Shown: piece after piece, positions 36,816 to 47,499 of the stretch
Layout of the letters: each line of letters opens with the position of its first letter
How positions within the stretch are numbered: the stretch's first letter is position 1
NCBI GenBank assembly: GCA_022843385.1
Contig: JALHNT010000003.1
Coordinates: 1-64,000, forward strand
DNA length: 64,000 nt
Origin: Anaerolineae bacterium
Lineage (GTDB): Bacteria; Chloroflexota; Anaerolineae; Aggregatilineales; Phototrophicaceae
Direction: 5' to 3'
Notes under the pieces: model-generated
Database searches by the model: none
What the model was told of the DNA's origin: nothing
The model's input: the letters and a program-made list of their open reading frames with translations, nothing else
Program-made: the position numbers and the translations under genes

Positions 36816-38396
36816 CTACATCCCCGGATTGATCTGATAGATGGTGGTCGAGCCGCTGATTTCGTTGGTTGTCACCAGCAGATCGCTGCCGTTCGGGCTG
36901 TCGGTGGCCGCGATGAAGAGCAATCCCTCCGGCCCCAGATCGCCGGCGGTTCCGGCCTCGGCGTCACCGCTGAAGTCGCGGTTGTTGACATAGGTGACGA
37001 AAGCGGGCGCAGTCGGGTCGGTGATGTCATACACCATCACGCCGCCGATGCGTTCCAGACCGATGAAGGCGTAGGTGCGTTCACCGATGACACCCAGCGC
37101 GACGCCTTCGGGTTCTGGCCCTTTGTTATCGCTGCGATCATCAAATGAACCATTTTCGTCGTTGGTGGCGTTGAAGTCATCGGGATAGGTTTCGGCTGTG
37201 ATGCGTTCGAACTGGTCGCCACTGTCGAAGATCAGCGCGCCATCCGCGCCCCAGATCGAGAACGAGCGTCCGCCCGGCAGATACAGGGCGTCATAATCGC
37301 CATCGCCATCGGTGTCGCCCTGAGTATTGGTCACTTCCAGCTTGCCCAGATTGGCTTCCGCTTGCAGCTCGGCTGCATTGGGGAAAACTGTTGGATCAAG
37401 CGTCAGTTCGCTGACCTCAGCCTCTTCGCTGAAGCCGTCCTCAAAGTCGCGCGTGTCACCTTCATTGGCGGTCACCAGATACACCCTATCATTGACGGCA
37501 TACGCGGCAATTTCATCGGCCTGATACATACCCAGCACCGGCCAGTTGGTGATATTGATCGCGCCATCTTCGTTGCTGGCGTCCAGCGCATTAGCTTCCA
37601 GACTGTGATCCTTGAAGCCCAACGACTTCAGGGCGACGATGCTCCCGCTGGCGATGTCGATCACCGCCAGGGCATTCGCTTCCTGCACGGTCACATAAGC
37701 GGTGCTGCTGTCCGGCGAAACGGCGATATACTCCGGCTCAAGGTCCTGGGCGCGGCTGGCATTGGGGCCATAGACGCGAATGGCCGGGTCGAATTCGGCT
37801 GCACGTGAGCCGCCCTCGTTGAAATCAGTGAAGCCCACCGTCGTGACATTGGCCTCGGTCAAGCCAGCAGCCCCACCCGCCAGGTCGATGATGCTGACCG
37901 AACCCTCCGGATCAACGCTGTAGTCATCGCTCGGTTCGCCTTCATTCGCGGTCAGGACCTTGCTGCCATCAGGCGTGAACGTGACCATATCCGGCAGTGC
38001 GCCGACTGGCACCTGGCTGATGAATTCGCCGGCTGTGCTGAAGAAGACGACTGAACCGGGTTCCTGCGACGGATCAGCCTGGACGGCCACAGCGACCAGA
38101 TCGCCGAAGGTCGCCACACTGTTGGGGCTGTCACCATAGGCTTCCAAATTCAACTGGCTGGTCAGCGTGGGGGAGGCCGGATCGCTGATATTGATCAGCT
38201 CGATGGTGTCGGCGTCACCGTTCACCACAAACAGGGTTTGGGTGGCCGGGTCATACGCCGCGATTTCCGAAGCGCCTTCATCGAAGACACCGGTCGTGTA
38301 GCTGCCCAGCACTTCCAGCGTCAGGGCCGGGCCCTGCGCCATCGCCGGAACGATGCTCAAGGCCAGCACAACCATAAGCAGAACAAAACGTTTCAC
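36816..38396 (-). CDS. Choice-of-anchor I family protein (secreted beta-propeller)
   Basis: Signal peptide; FTPDGSKVLTANEGEPSDDYSVDPEGSVSIIDL, YITVQEANALAVIDI, NEGDTRDF, LPGGRSFSIW, DNKGPEPEGVALG. Confidence 0.85.
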   Translation of the reverse strand: MKRFVLLMVVLALSIVPAMAQGPALTLEVLGSYTTGVFDEGASEIAAYDPATQTLFVVNGDADTIELINISDPASPTLTSQLNLEAYGDSPNSVATFGDLVAVAVQADPSQEPGSVVFFSTAGEFISQVPVGALPDMVTFTPDGSKVLTANEGEPSDDYSVDPEGSVSIIDLAGGAAGLTEANVTTVGFTDFNEGGSRAAEFDPAIRVYGPNASRAQDLEPEYIAVSPDSSTAYVTVQEANALAVIDIASGSIVALKSLGFKDHSLEANALDASNEDGAINITNWPVLGMYQADEIAAYAVNDRVYLVTANEGDTRDFEDGFSEEAEVSELTLDPTVFPNAAELQAEANLGKLEVTNTQGDTDGDGDYDALYLPGGRSFSIWGADGALIFDSGDQFERITAETYPDDFNATNDENGSFDDRSDNKGPEPEGVALGVIGERTYAFIGLERIGGVMVYDITDPTAPAFVTYVNNRDFSGDAEAGTAGDLGPEGLLFIAATDSPNGSDLLVTTNEISGSTTIYQINPGM

Positions 38397-38528
38397 AGCA
38401 GTTATCTCCTGAGTACCGAGTGGCGTGAGTTGTTGGATACCGCGATACTATAGGGGATGAGCAGCAACGCCATGTTAAGTTTTCTTGTCACATATGTTAA
38501 GCAATTTGTGGGGAATGTTAACCAATTT

Positions 38529-38969
38529 ATGAAGCCCAACAAGGTTCGCCCGTTAGCACTGGGTATCTTCCGCCGCGACGACGCCATCCTGGTCGCCAGA
38601 GGTCATGATTCGGTTAAGCACCAAACCTACTATCGACCATTAGGGGGTAAGATTGAGTTCGGCGAATTGGGTGCGGAAACCGTTGTGCGCGAACTGCGAG
38701 AAGAGATCAACGCTGAAGTCGTCAACGTTCGTTATCTCGGCACGCTGGAGAATATTTTCACTTATGAAGGGCAGGCCGGTCATGAGATCGTGCTGGTCTA
38801 CGAGGCTGAATTCGCCGATGCGGCACTCTACCGGCGCGACACGCTTGAGGGCAACGACGATCATGAACTGCTGTTCACGGCGCTGTGGCTGCCGTTGAGC
38901 GCTTTCACCGGCCCGGATGCCCCACCGTTATACCCCGATGGCTTACTGGAGCTGCTTCAACGATCGTGA
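38529..38969 (+). CDS. NUDIX hydrolase
   Basis: GGKIEFGELGAETVVRELREEINAEV Nudix box. Confidence 0.92.
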   Translation: MKPNKVRPLALGIFRRDDAILVARGHDSVKHQTYYRPLGGKIEFGELGAETVVRELREEINAEVVNVRYLGTLENIFTYEGQAGHEIVLVYEAEFADAALYRRDTLEGNDDHELLFTALWLPLSAFTGPDAPPLYPDGLLELLQRS

Positions 38970-38976
38970 AGTCGTT

Positions 38977-40158
38977 TCATGACCGTGACATTGTGCCGCG
39001 TTTGCGCGTCAGAATCCCTCGGTATAATCCATCCAGATCCTGCATCAGACGGTCAATGCCATAGCGATCGATCATCAGTCGTTGCGCCGACTCGCCATCA
39101 GGCGGGGATTTTAGCGTCTGGCTGATAGCCTGGCTCATCGCCTCCACGTCATCCGATGGAGTCAGCCGACCCAGTTTGCCATGATCCAGCAGATCGGGCA
39201 GGCCGCCGACCTCGGTTGATACGACCGGGCAGCAGTTCGCCAGCGCTTCGATGACCACCACCGGCGTCCCTTCATTGATGCTGGTGACGACCAGCACATC
39301 CAGGTCGCTGTAAATCGGTGCCATATCTTTCTGCCAGCCGGTCAAAATCACCGCCGGGCGCAGCCCCAGTTCATCAACTTTGGCTTCAATATCCCGTCGC
39401 GACTCGCCATCCCCCACGATCACAAAGCGTGCAGCGGGGAACTGCTGCCGGAGGCGCTGGGCTGCTTTCAGAAACAGGGTGTGATTCTTGATCGGCGTCA
39501 GACGGCCGATGATGCCGACGAGCGGGGCATCCGGTGAGATATTCCAGGCGGCGCGGAACTGCCCCTGATGGCGCGGCGTCTGGATGAATGGCTCCAGGTC
39601 CAAACCGAGCGGCAGGACGGTGATACGGCCTTTACGGGTGATGTGATACTCTTCGGCCAATTCACGCCGCAGTCCATCGGAGAGCGTGATGATGGTGTCG
39701 GATAGGCGGGCGGTCAGGCGTTCCAGCCAGATGAAGATGCGGGTGCGCGACGGGCTGAAGTAGCCGCGAAAGACATGTCCATGAAAGGTGTGGACGATGA
39801 CCGGGACGCCAGCCATCCAGGCCGCCACACGCCCGACAAAGCCGGCCTTAGCCGCATGAGTATGGACGACATCCGGCTGCCGTTCGCGGATGAGCTGATA
39901 GACCTTCCACAAGGTCTTGATGTCGCGTACCGGACTGAGTGACCGACCCAATTCCGGGATGATGATCGGTTCGACGCCGCGCTCGACGGCGTAATAGGTC
40001 ATATCCCCTTCGCCGGGTTCGATGGTGCCGCAGACCAGATCACTCTCGTAACCGCGTTCACGAAACTTCTGCGCCAGCATCGTCACCGCGACAGCTGGGC
40101 CGCCGATGTTGAGCCGCGCCACAATATTCATGATGCGGATGGGTTGGTTGGCGCTCAA
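38977..40158 (-). CDS. Glycosyltransferase family 4 protein
   Basis: MNIVARLNIGGPAVAV, VHTHAAKAGFVGRVAA, IGRLTPIKNHTLFLKAA, EGTPVVVIEALANCCPVVST. Confidence 0.93.
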   Translation of the reverse strand: MSANQPIRIMNIVARLNIGGPAVAVTMLAQKFRERGYESDLVCGTIEPGEGDMTYYAVERGVEPIIIPELGRSLSPVRDIKTLWKVYQLIRERQPDVVHTHAAKAGFVGRVAAWMAGVPVIVHTFHGHVFRGYFSPSRTRIFIWLERLTARLSDTIITLSDGLRRELAEEYHITRKGRITVLPLGLDLEPFIQTPRHQGQFRAAWNISPDAPLVGIIGRLTPIKNHTLFLKAAQRLRQQFPAARFVIVGDGESRRDIEAKVDELGLRPAVILTGWQKDMAPIYSDLDVLVVTSINEGTPVVVIEALANCCPVVSTEVGGLPDLLDHGKLGRLTPSDDVEAMSQAISQTLKSPPDGESAQRLMIDRYGIDRLMQDLDGLYRGILTRKRGTMSRS

Positions 40159-40619
40159 TCCGTATTCATTCCTTGAACGGGAAATCCTGACTCGCGCATC
40201 CCACGAGTATAGGTCTCCCAGGCCTGGCGTGCCAGCCGTTCGGTTTCCTGGTCTTGCGTCTCCGACGGTTGTGTACGGGTGGCCTCGATCGCCTTTTCTA
40301 CCTCCAGCACAGCCCGTGTTGTTTGTAGCAGCCGCCTGACCAGCGCGCCTCCGCCAAAGCGTCGCTCTGCCCAGCGCCAGGTGGAATAAGTGGCCGCGAC
40401 GACGACCAGGAAGGTGCTGATGGCCGTCGTCAGGTTCAGGAATGAGTCGTTGAAGGTTTCGCCCACGTAGCGCCGGGCATAATCGCCGATCAACCAGGTG
40501 ATGATGAACACGATCCAGGGGATGCCAAAGGTGAACAGCAGGACGCGAAAGATCGCCCCGCTGTGCTGGCGTGTATGCTGGCGGATGGCGTCGATGAGCT
40601 GCTGGTCAATGCGCGTCAT
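40155..40619 (-). CDS. Hypothetical membrane protein
   Basis: Two TM helices; 4-bp overlaps with both neighbours. Confidence 0.65.
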   Translation of the reverse strand: MTRIDQQLIDAIRQHTRQHSGAIFRVLLFTFGIPWIVFIITWLIGDYARRYVGETFNDSFLNLTTAISTFLVVVAATYSTWRWAERRFGGGALVRRLLQTTRAVLEVEKAIEATRTQPSETQDQETERLARQAWETYTRGMRESGFPVQGMNTD

Positions 40620-41347
40620 GAACCGTTCTCCGGTGGCGGAGGATCGCGCCGCAGCTTCATCACCTTGAAGGTCTCGGCATAGCCGAAGCCGCTGGCTTTG
40701 CCCGTCTCACGATCCCAGCCGCGCACCATGTCACCGACTTCCGGCCCCAGTTGTGACTTGTGACAGAGCAGCGATTGCAGCTTGCGCTCGATCTGCGGCG
40801 TAACATCGATGACGGTGTTGTGGCGTTCCGGGAAGAGCAGCCATAATTCATTGACATCGTGCGGCTCAAAACCTTCCGCCAGCAGTTCGGGGAAAATCGG
40901 GCGCGTCCCGGCGCTGGGGAACACCGCATACAGGGCCGCTTCGCCGGCAGCCCGATGATCCGGGTGGTTAATGTAGAAGTCACCGGCCAGGATTAGCGTC
41001 GGGTCCTGGCACATCACCACATCGGGTCGGATTTCGCGGATCAGCCGGGTCAGTTCGCGGCGCAGTTCCATCGTCGCCTGCAATGCCCCATCCGCGTGGC
41101 CGAGGAAACGCACATCCTGGACGCCGACCAGCGCGGCCGCCTGACACTGCTCATCCTGCCGCTGCCGAATCAATGCTTGCAAATCTTCACCGGGTTTGTT
41201 GCTGCCCGCGGCGCCATTCGTGACCATGCAGTAGATGACCTGGGCACCGGCGTCGGTCCAGTTGGCTATCGTTCCGGCTGCGCCAAATTCGATGTCGTCG
41301 GGATGAGCGGCGATCACCAGGGCGCGCCTGGGGGTTGAAGTCGTCAT
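40616..41347 (-). CDS. PIG-L family deacetylase
   Basis: RALVIAAHPDDIEFGAAGTIA; FYINHPDHRAAGEAA. Confidence 0.93.
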   Translation of the reverse strand: MTTSTPRRALVIAAHPDDIEFGAAGTIANWTDAGAQVIYCMVTNGAAGSNKPGEDLQALIRQRQDEQCQAAALVGVQDVRFLGHADGALQATMELRRELTRLIREIRPDVVMCQDPTLILAGDFYINHPDHRAAGEAALYAVFPSAGTRPIFPELLAEGFEPHDVNELWLLFPERHNTVIDVTPQIERKLQSLLCHKSQLGPEVGDMVRGWDRETGKASGFGYAETFKVMKLRRDPPPPENGS

Positions 41348-41419
41348 ATGAACACGTCCTCGTTGGCCGGGTTGGAGTATCCTATTCTAACGACGAAAGC
41401 CGCAAACATGAACGCCGAA

Positions 41420-41746
41420 TTAGGTCGGAGTGCTGCCCCCCGCTTCCTCATAAACCTCGGCAAAGTAGGCCTGATAGCTGTTTGGCTCGAAGCGACGCCC
41501 CAGTTCAGCGCCAGCTTCCTGCCCGGCCTTGGAACGCAGCGATATCTGGAACTGGTCAAGGTTGGCGAAATAGATTTCCAATGCGCGATAGAAAGGTGGT
41601 TCGCCTACCGGACTGCCCAGGACATCGACCACCTGACGTCGCTGAATATCGGGCATCCGTTCGATCAGCGCCAGCAAATCGGTATAAGCTGTCTCAAAGT
41701 TGGGGAGGTTTTTTGGACGATGAAAGATGATTACAAATTTGACCAT
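41420..41746 (-). CDS. EthD family reductase-like protein
   Basis: MVKFVIIFHRPKNLPNFETAYTDLLALIERMP. Confidence 0.75.
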   Translation of the reverse strand: MVKFVIIFHRPKNLPNFETAYTDLLALIERMPDIQRRQVVDVLGSPVGEPPFYRALEIYFANLDQFQISLRSKAGQEAGAELGRRFEPNSYQAYFAEVYEEAGGSTPT

Positions 41747-41761
41747 GTATCGTTCCTGAAT

Positions 41762-41792
41762 GAAAAACCGGGCTGCTGCCAACCCGGTTCAT
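41762..41792 (-). terminator. Rho-independent terminator
   Basis: Minus strand AACCGGG-ttggcagcag-CCCGGTTTTTC. Confidence 0.7.
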
Positions 41793-41815
41793 TCATCGTG
41801 GCTGAATGATTGACC

Positions 41816-42184
41816 TTAATTCCTGTCGCCACCGCGCAGCATCAGCCCCAGCACCAGTCCGATGATGAGAGCGACAATTGCAATCTGCATGGGGTTGTTG
41901 CGGACTACCTTGGTGGCCTGCTTGCCCATCTCTTCCACTGGATGATGGTTCAGGTAATGAGCGGCCTTTTCCAACCCTTTTGCTACTTCATCAGCCGTCT
42001 TGTGCAGATCGGTCTCTTGGCTGTTTTCGCGGGCTTCGCGGCGAATGGTCTCGGCAGCGCTGTTCAGAGTCTTGACGGCATCCTTGCGGACTTCGTTGGC
42101 CTTGTCGCGCAGTTCGCGCCCGATTTCGCCCAGGTCTTTGACGACATCCTGTACTTTGTCAGCGGTTCCGTTTGCGCCAGTCAT
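41816..42184 (-). CDS. Amphipathic coiled-coil protein with C-terminal TM (DUF883/ElaB-like)
   Basis: NPMQIAIVALIIGLVLGLMLRGGDRN C-terminus, long amphipathic helix. Confidence 0.6.
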   Translation of the reverse strand: MTGANGTADKVQDVVKDLGEIGRELRDKANEVRKDAVKTLNSAAETIRREARENSQETDLHKTADEVAKGLEKAAHYLNHHPVEEMGKQATKVVRNNPMQIAIVALIIGLVLGLMLRGGDRN

Positions 42185-42459
42185 GATCCACTCCTTTTGC
42201 CTACGGCTAACCTGTTTACGCTATCATTGTACCGCGAGTACGGCTGTGCTGGCGAGTGTCACTCTCGCCATCCCATAATGATTCAGGTGCAGCAGCCTGA
42301 ATGGGACAAAAGTGCTATCGCTCTTGTTTGCAAACGTTCCGAGTTCGATTTCAGGATGTTTATTTTTTGTAAACGCTGCGTACTCAACTCCTATAGACCC
42401 ATTTCTGAAAAACGTATATGGTGGCAGGGAGTTTAACGCTATCTTACGTTTGGGGCCTT

Positions 42460-45400
42460 ATGATCCGTTCAAAACATCGCTTGACTACATGGATCGGTGC
42501 AGCGCTGATGGCTGCCATCAGCCTCGTTATTCAATCAAATGTGATGGCGCAGACACCATCGCCGGTTTCGCAGGAATGGACGCAGGAGGCACACGATGCC
42601 CAGCGTACTGGTTATACACCTGAGAATCCTCTCTTGCCCTGGACATTTCTATGGAGTTGGAATGGCCCCGATGCCAACGGCGGCACTGGAGGACATTTCT
42701 ATAATGCGCCACCCGAAGCCCGCACGGTAACGGGTGGGAGCTTTGTGTATGTGCCGGCTGGCAGCCGCGGTCTGTATGCGCTGAATAAACGCACAGGACA
42801 GCAGGCTTGGAATGTCACGGCAGCGACCTTCAACGCGACTCCGGCTTATGACCCGGCTACGGGTTTTGTTTATGTCGGCGGTGCCGATGGTCGTCTGTAC
42901 AAGATCGATTCGCGCAACGGCAGTGTGACAGGCAGCTACAACGCTGGCAATCCGCTCAACAAATCGATGCTGCTGGTCGGTGGTTTTGCCTATGTGGTGA
43001 CTGATAATGGGCAGCTTCATAAGGTCGATACAGCCACGATGGCGCGCGTCTGGGTCTATAGCGGCAACGCGGCTATTGCCACTCCGCCTTCGTACTCGGC
43101 CTCGCGTGATGTGCTGGTGTACGCGACCAACGACCTGTTTGTTCATGCTGTCGGCAACAGTAATGGTGCTGGACGCTGGCGCGTCAAGCCAACGCCTAAT
43201 CCGGCTGGTTTCCCCAACGAGTTCGATGGTATGTGGCCGGTCATCGCCGAACAGCATGGCATCGTGTTCGTGCGGATGCGCCTCGATCACAACGCCGGAT
43301 TGTGGGGTGGACCAGGGCCAAATGGGATGTACCCGAACAGTAATGCTGAGACACGGACATTCCTGCAAAATAACCCTCGTCTGAAAAACCTGTTTGCCTT
43401 GAGTCTCGACACCGGCAGTGAGGCTTTCATCCCGGCAGTTGGCTATGGTGGGGTCGAGGCGCTGGTGAACAATACCCCGTATATGGATGTTGGACCGGTG
43501 CCGGTCATCAAAGTCCTGCCCGATGGCAAAGAAGTCGCCTATATGAATTTTCGCAGCGGTCAGGGTAATCCGCCAGATGGTCGCTGGGATTCACACATGG
43601 GCGAGATGGTACTGGATAACACAACGGTTCCGGGTCTGGTGGCCGGGGATCTGCGCTTTGTGGCCTACCCCAATTCATCCATGAAAGTGACGGACGAGCA
43701 GACACCCTTTACGTTGGCTGCCAACACACTGTTCCGGGCGCACTGGGGTGCCAGCGAGAGCGTCACCATTCAAAACCGGGCTAACAATCTTGGGCTGACT
43801 TTCGCCAGTCCGATCACGGCCCAGGCCAACCCAACCGTCATTCGGCGGCAGACGGCCTGCAACAACTTCAATCCGACCACGCGCTGGACCACCTGCGGTC
43901 TCACCTTGTTTCAGGATGGTCGTTTCTGGAATGGGCCAGGATTCTGGGTGTATTGGAACGTTCTTGATCCACCAACGCCGCTACGCAGCGCCTATAGTGA
44001 CGGCCTGCTGCCGCGCTACACCTATGTCAGCGATGGTCTCATCATTGTTCAGGGCAATGGTGGCGAGCTGTTCGTCCTGCGACATAGCGGCACTCCGTTG
44101 ACGGGCGGAGCGACACCTACACTAGGATCTGCTACTGCGACTTCTGCCGCAGCGACGGCTACTTCAGTGCCGCCAACCGCGACCCGTATCCCGCCGAGCG
44201 TGACAGCAGTGCCCAATCAAGGGGGCAGCAGTACACCACTGGTGACAACCATCGCCGCTAGTGCCTCACAGGTCGGGCGCTACCAGCGCTATGAGGTAAA
44301 CTTCCAGATCAGCAAGAGCTTCCCGGCGGACTCAATGCTGCCTTATTACTACTATGATCCGAGCGACACAGTGGGCGTGAATGGTATAACCATCGATGGT
44401 CATTTCACGTCGCCCAGTGGTCGGGCGCTGGTGCTGCCAGCCTTCTATTATCAGGATTACACTCGCTCGAATACTGCGCCAGTGGTGATGACGCCGAGCA
44501 ATACCTATCTATGGAAGCTGCGGTTTGCGCCAGAAGAAGTGGGCAACTACACCTACCACATCACCATCACCGACAGGCATGGCACCACCCGCTACCCGGC
44601 CATTGGTACCTTGAACGTGAGCGTCACCAACTCGGCGTCGCGTGGCTTCGTCCGCGTATCGCCCCGCGACTCGCGATTTCTGGAGTTCTCGAATGGCGAG
44701 AGCTTCGTCCCGATTTCCAGCGGACGTCAGTGGTGGCGACCTAACGGGCTGCGCAGTCTGGATTATGAACAGACCTTTGACGAATTCGGACGCAATGGGA
44801 TCAACCTGACCCGTATCTGGGATCAGAACGATGGCTTTGGATTGACGGTTGAAGGTCATTTCGATCAGTATAAGTATCCGGATGACTTCAACCCTGAGGA
44901 TCGTGGCACGGATCTGAACACGATCCCCAAAGGTACTCAGATGAACCAGCGCGGCAATTATGAGCTGGACAAGATCTTTGAAGCGGCGGAACGCAACGGC
45001 GTCTACATTCAGTTGACCGCCAAAGGCGATCCCTATTGGATCTGGGATGCCTCGGTGCACAACAATCCGCCAGTGGCCTGGGATAATCCGGCACGGCTAC
45101 GGTACTGGCAGCGCAATTTCCGCTACCGGGTGGCGCGCTGGGGCTATTCCACATCCCTCATGGCGTGGGAACACTGGAACGAGCTGGGGCATGTGTCGCT
45201 CAGTTCAGATGTATATCGCTTCTACCAGGCTTACTCAACCTACCAGCGGCAGACTGATCCCTATCGCCACCTGCTGACCACCTCGCAAGGGTCGCAGGCG
45301 TGGAGTCCAGCCTTCTGGTCGTCGCCGGTGGTGGATATCGCCAATTATCACGACTACATGATGATCTCGCGCTACGGCCCTGATCTGACCTATGATGCAG

Positions 45401-47475
45401 CCAACTTCGTCTATCGCTTCGCCCAGTGTTTACGCACCCCTACCGGTGGGCAGTGCGGGCTGGGGCTGGGCGATGGCTCAACCTGGCAGGGTGCGCCACG
45501 CCCGATCATCTGGGGTGAGCTGGATACTGGAACGACCGCCTGGAATGAAGCCAATCCGCAGCCGAAAGCGACACATGATATGCGCTGGGCCGGGTTGTTC
45601 TCGCCGGTGGGCATGGCACCGATTGACTGGTACTTCCTAAATCAGTCAGATAGTTTCATCGCAACTAAGCATCGCGAAGCTAAGATCGCCGCAGATTTTT
45701 TTCGCGGGATGGATTATGCCGGCAAACGCTTCACTTATCTCTCGACCGCCGATGTGCGGCTGACCAGCGAACTCATCACGACTGGCAATCCCCAACTGCG
45801 TGTGCTGGCGATGCGGGCGGGAGATGGCACGGAAGCCTATGCCTGGGTGCAGAACAAGGGTAATGCTCGCTGGGATCAATCGGCTGTGCCAGCGCCCTTG
45901 ACGACCACCTTCGTCATCAGCGGGTTGGCAGCCGGCAACTATCGGATTGAATACTGGGATACCTACACTGGACAGGTGACCGCTGGCGGCGTGGTCAGCG
46001 CGGTGAACGGTTCGGTCACGGTGCCAGTGAATGGGCTGACGCGCGATGTCGCCATCAAGATCATCGGCACCCGCCAGACGGCTGCTACTTCCACACCGAC
46101 GTCGCCCGTTGCCCAGCCCAGCGCGACCCCGACCCTGACACCCACTGTCACGGCTACGCTGACTGCGACGGTTACGCCGACGAACACGCCGACGGTCACG
46201 GCCAGCGCAACCGCGACAGCAACCTCAACCAATACATCGGTGCCACCAACGGCAACCTTCACTCCGACCAACACGCTGGTACCGCCGACCGCGACGTTCA
46301 CCATCACGCCGAGCTTCACACCAGTACCACCAACGGCAACCTTCACTCCGACCAACACGCTGGTACCGCCGACCGCGACGTTCACCATCACGCCGAGCTT
46401 TACGCCGGTGCCACCAACAGCAACGTTTACAGTCACACCGAGCTTCACACCAGTACCACCGACGATGACGTTCACCAGCGAACCGCCGACAGCAGCGCCG
46501 ACTGTGACTTCGGTCAGCCCGACCATCGTTCCGTTGACGCGAGGTGTGCGGCTGCGGGTCAGCCCGGCGACGGCCAATGTGAATGAGACGGTTCAGGTGG
46601 CGCTCGATCTGGTGGATGTCACCGATGTCTATGCGCTGCAAGCCCGCTGCCAGGTTGATCCAAACGTCTTGGGTGGCATCAGGTATGCTGGGTCAGATGG
46701 CTTCAATACCAGCAACAGCTTCTTCGTGGATCGGGGCTATCAACCGGATGGCAAGTGGACGATTGCAGCTAGCCGTCTAAAGCCCAACCCGGCGATCACC
46801 GGCAGCACGACGGCCTTCATCCTGAACTATCAGGTGCGCTCGACCGGCAGCACGCCGATCATCTGTGAAATCCTGGCAGTGGACATCAACGGGCGCGATA
46901 TTCCGATGGATGTGACCAACGGGTTGTACAACGATCCATCCGGCGTGGTGCTGCCACCGATCATCTCACAGCCGACTGCCACGCCGACGCTGACGCCGAC
47001 ACCGCTGCAACCGTCTGCCTCACCGACGCCGGGCTTGTTGAGCAGCGTGGCCGGTGTGGTGCGCTATCCAAACATCAGCAACACGGCTGGCATCGTGGTG
47101 GGGTTGTTCGCGGGTGATACCCTGCTGGCACGGCTGGAACCGGATGCTAATGGCAATTACCGCTTCATCGATGTGCCGGTGGGCAGCTACCGGGTCGTGA
47201 TGGGCGCGGCCCAGTCGTTGATCGTCCAGTTCAATGTGATCATCCAGAGCGATGGTCAGATGATCGATCTGGGGACAGTCTTCCTGCCGATGGGGGATAC
47301 CGATGGCAATGGAGTTATCGACATCGCCGATGCCGGTCTGGTCGGGGCGAACTTCGACAATGCCAGCACCATCGTCCCGGCAGCCGATCTGAACCGCGAT
47401 GGCGTCATCAACATCTATGACCTGGTGGTGGTGGGTGGCGGTTTCGGACTGACATCACCCGTCATCGCAAACTGA
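42460..47475 (+). CDS. Giant secreted multidomain protein: PQQ-like propeller, DUF5060-like and GH5-like catalytic region, PT-rich linker, cohesin-like domain, C-terminal dockerin
   Basis: Signal peptide; GLYALNKRTGQQAW blades; MAWEHWNELGHV; VSPATANVNETVQVALDLVDVTDVYALQ; DTDGNGVIDIADAGLVG and DLNRDGVINIYDLVVVG. Confidence 0.88.
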   Translation: MIRSKHRLTTWIGAALMAAISLVIQSNVMAQTPSPVSQEWTQEAHDAQRTGYTPENPLLPWTFLWSWNGPDANGGTGGHFYNAPPEARTVTGGSFVYVPAGSRGLYALNKRTGQQAWNVTAATFNATPAYDPATGFVYVGGADGRLYKIDSRNGSVTGSYNAGNPLNKSMLLVGGFAYVVTDNGQLHKVDTATMARVWVYSGNAAIATPPSYSASRDVLVYATNDLFVHAVGNSNGAGRWRVKPTPNPAGFPNEFDGMWPVIAEQHGIVFVRMRLDHNAGLWGGPGPNGMYPNSNAETRTFLQNNPRLKNLFALSLDTGSEAFIPAVGYGGVEALVNNTPYMDVGPVPVIKVLPDGKEVAYMNFRSGQGNPPDGRWDSHMGEMVLDNTTVPGLVAGDLRFVAYPNSSMKVTDEQTPFTLAANTLFRAHWGASESVTIQNRANNLGLTFASPITAQANPTVIRRQTACNNFNPTTRWTTCGLTLFQDGRFWNGPGFWVYWNVLDPPTPLRSAYSDGLLPRYTYVSDGLIIVQGNGGELFVLRHSGTPLTGGATPTLGSATATSAAATATSVPPTATRIPPSVTAVPNQGGSSTPLVTTIAASASQVGRYQRYEVNFQISKSFPADSMLPYYYYDPSDTVGVNGITIDGHFTSPSGRALVLPAFYYQDYTRSNTAPVVMTPSNTYLWKLRFAPEEVGNYTYHITITDRHGTTRYPAIGTLNVSVTNSASRGFVRVSPRDSRFLEFSNGESFVPISSGRQWWRPNGLRSLDYEQTFDEFGRNGINLTRIWDQNDGFGLTVEGHFDQYKYPDDFNPEDRGTDLNTIPKGTQMNQRGNYELDKIFEAAERNGVYIQLTAKGDPYWIWDASVHNNPPVAWDNPARLRYWQRNFRYRVARWGYSTSLMAWEHWNELGHVSLSSDVYRFYQAYSTYQRQTDPYRHLLTTSQGSQAWSPAFWSSPVVDIANYHDYMMISRYGPDLTYDAANFVYRFAQCLRTPTGGQCGLGLGDGSTWQGAPRPIIWGELDTGTTAWNEANPQPKATHDMRWAGLFSPVGMAPIDWYFLNQSDSFIATKHREAKIAADFFRGMDYAGKRFTYLSTADVRLTSELITTGNPQLRVLAMRAGDGTEAYAWVQNKGNARWDQSAVPAPLTTTFVISGLAAGNYRIEYWDTYTGQVTAGGVVSAVNGSVTVPVNGLTRDVAIKIIGTRQTAATSTPTSPVAQPSATPTLTPTVTATLTATVTPTNTPTVTASATATATSTNTSVPPTATFTPTNTLVPPTATFTITPSFTPVPPTATFTPTNTLVPPTATFTITPSFTPVPPTATFTVTPSFTPVPPTMTFTSEPPTAAPTVTSVSPTIVPLTRGVRLRVSPATANVNETVQVALDLVDVTDVYALQARCQVDPNVLGGIRYAGSDGFNTSNSFFVDRGYQPDGKWTIAASRLKPNPAITGSTTAFILNYQVRSTGSTPIICEILAVDINGRDIPMDVTNGLYNDPSGVVLPPIISQPTATPTLTPTPLQPSASPTPGLLSSVAGVVRYPNISNTAGIVVGLFAGDTLLARLEPDANGNYRFIDVPVGSYRVVMGAAQSLIVQFNVIIQSDGQMIDLGTVFLPMGDTDGNGVIDIADAGLVGANFDNASTIVPAADLNRDGVINIYDLVVVGGGFGLTSPVIAN
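46243..46410 (+). repeat. 84-bp tandem repeat in PT-rich linker
   Basis: ggcaaccttcactccgaccaacacgctggtaccgccgaccgcgacgttcaccatcacgccgagctt recurs with 84 bp period (28 aa). Confidence 0.85.
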
Positions 47476-47499
47476 TATGCGGGAAATCTGACTTAAACA

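Noticed and set aside
46243-46460. CRISPR-like array in a repeat-rich region
   Set aside because: Repeats are in-frame coding PT-rich linker with no unique spacers.
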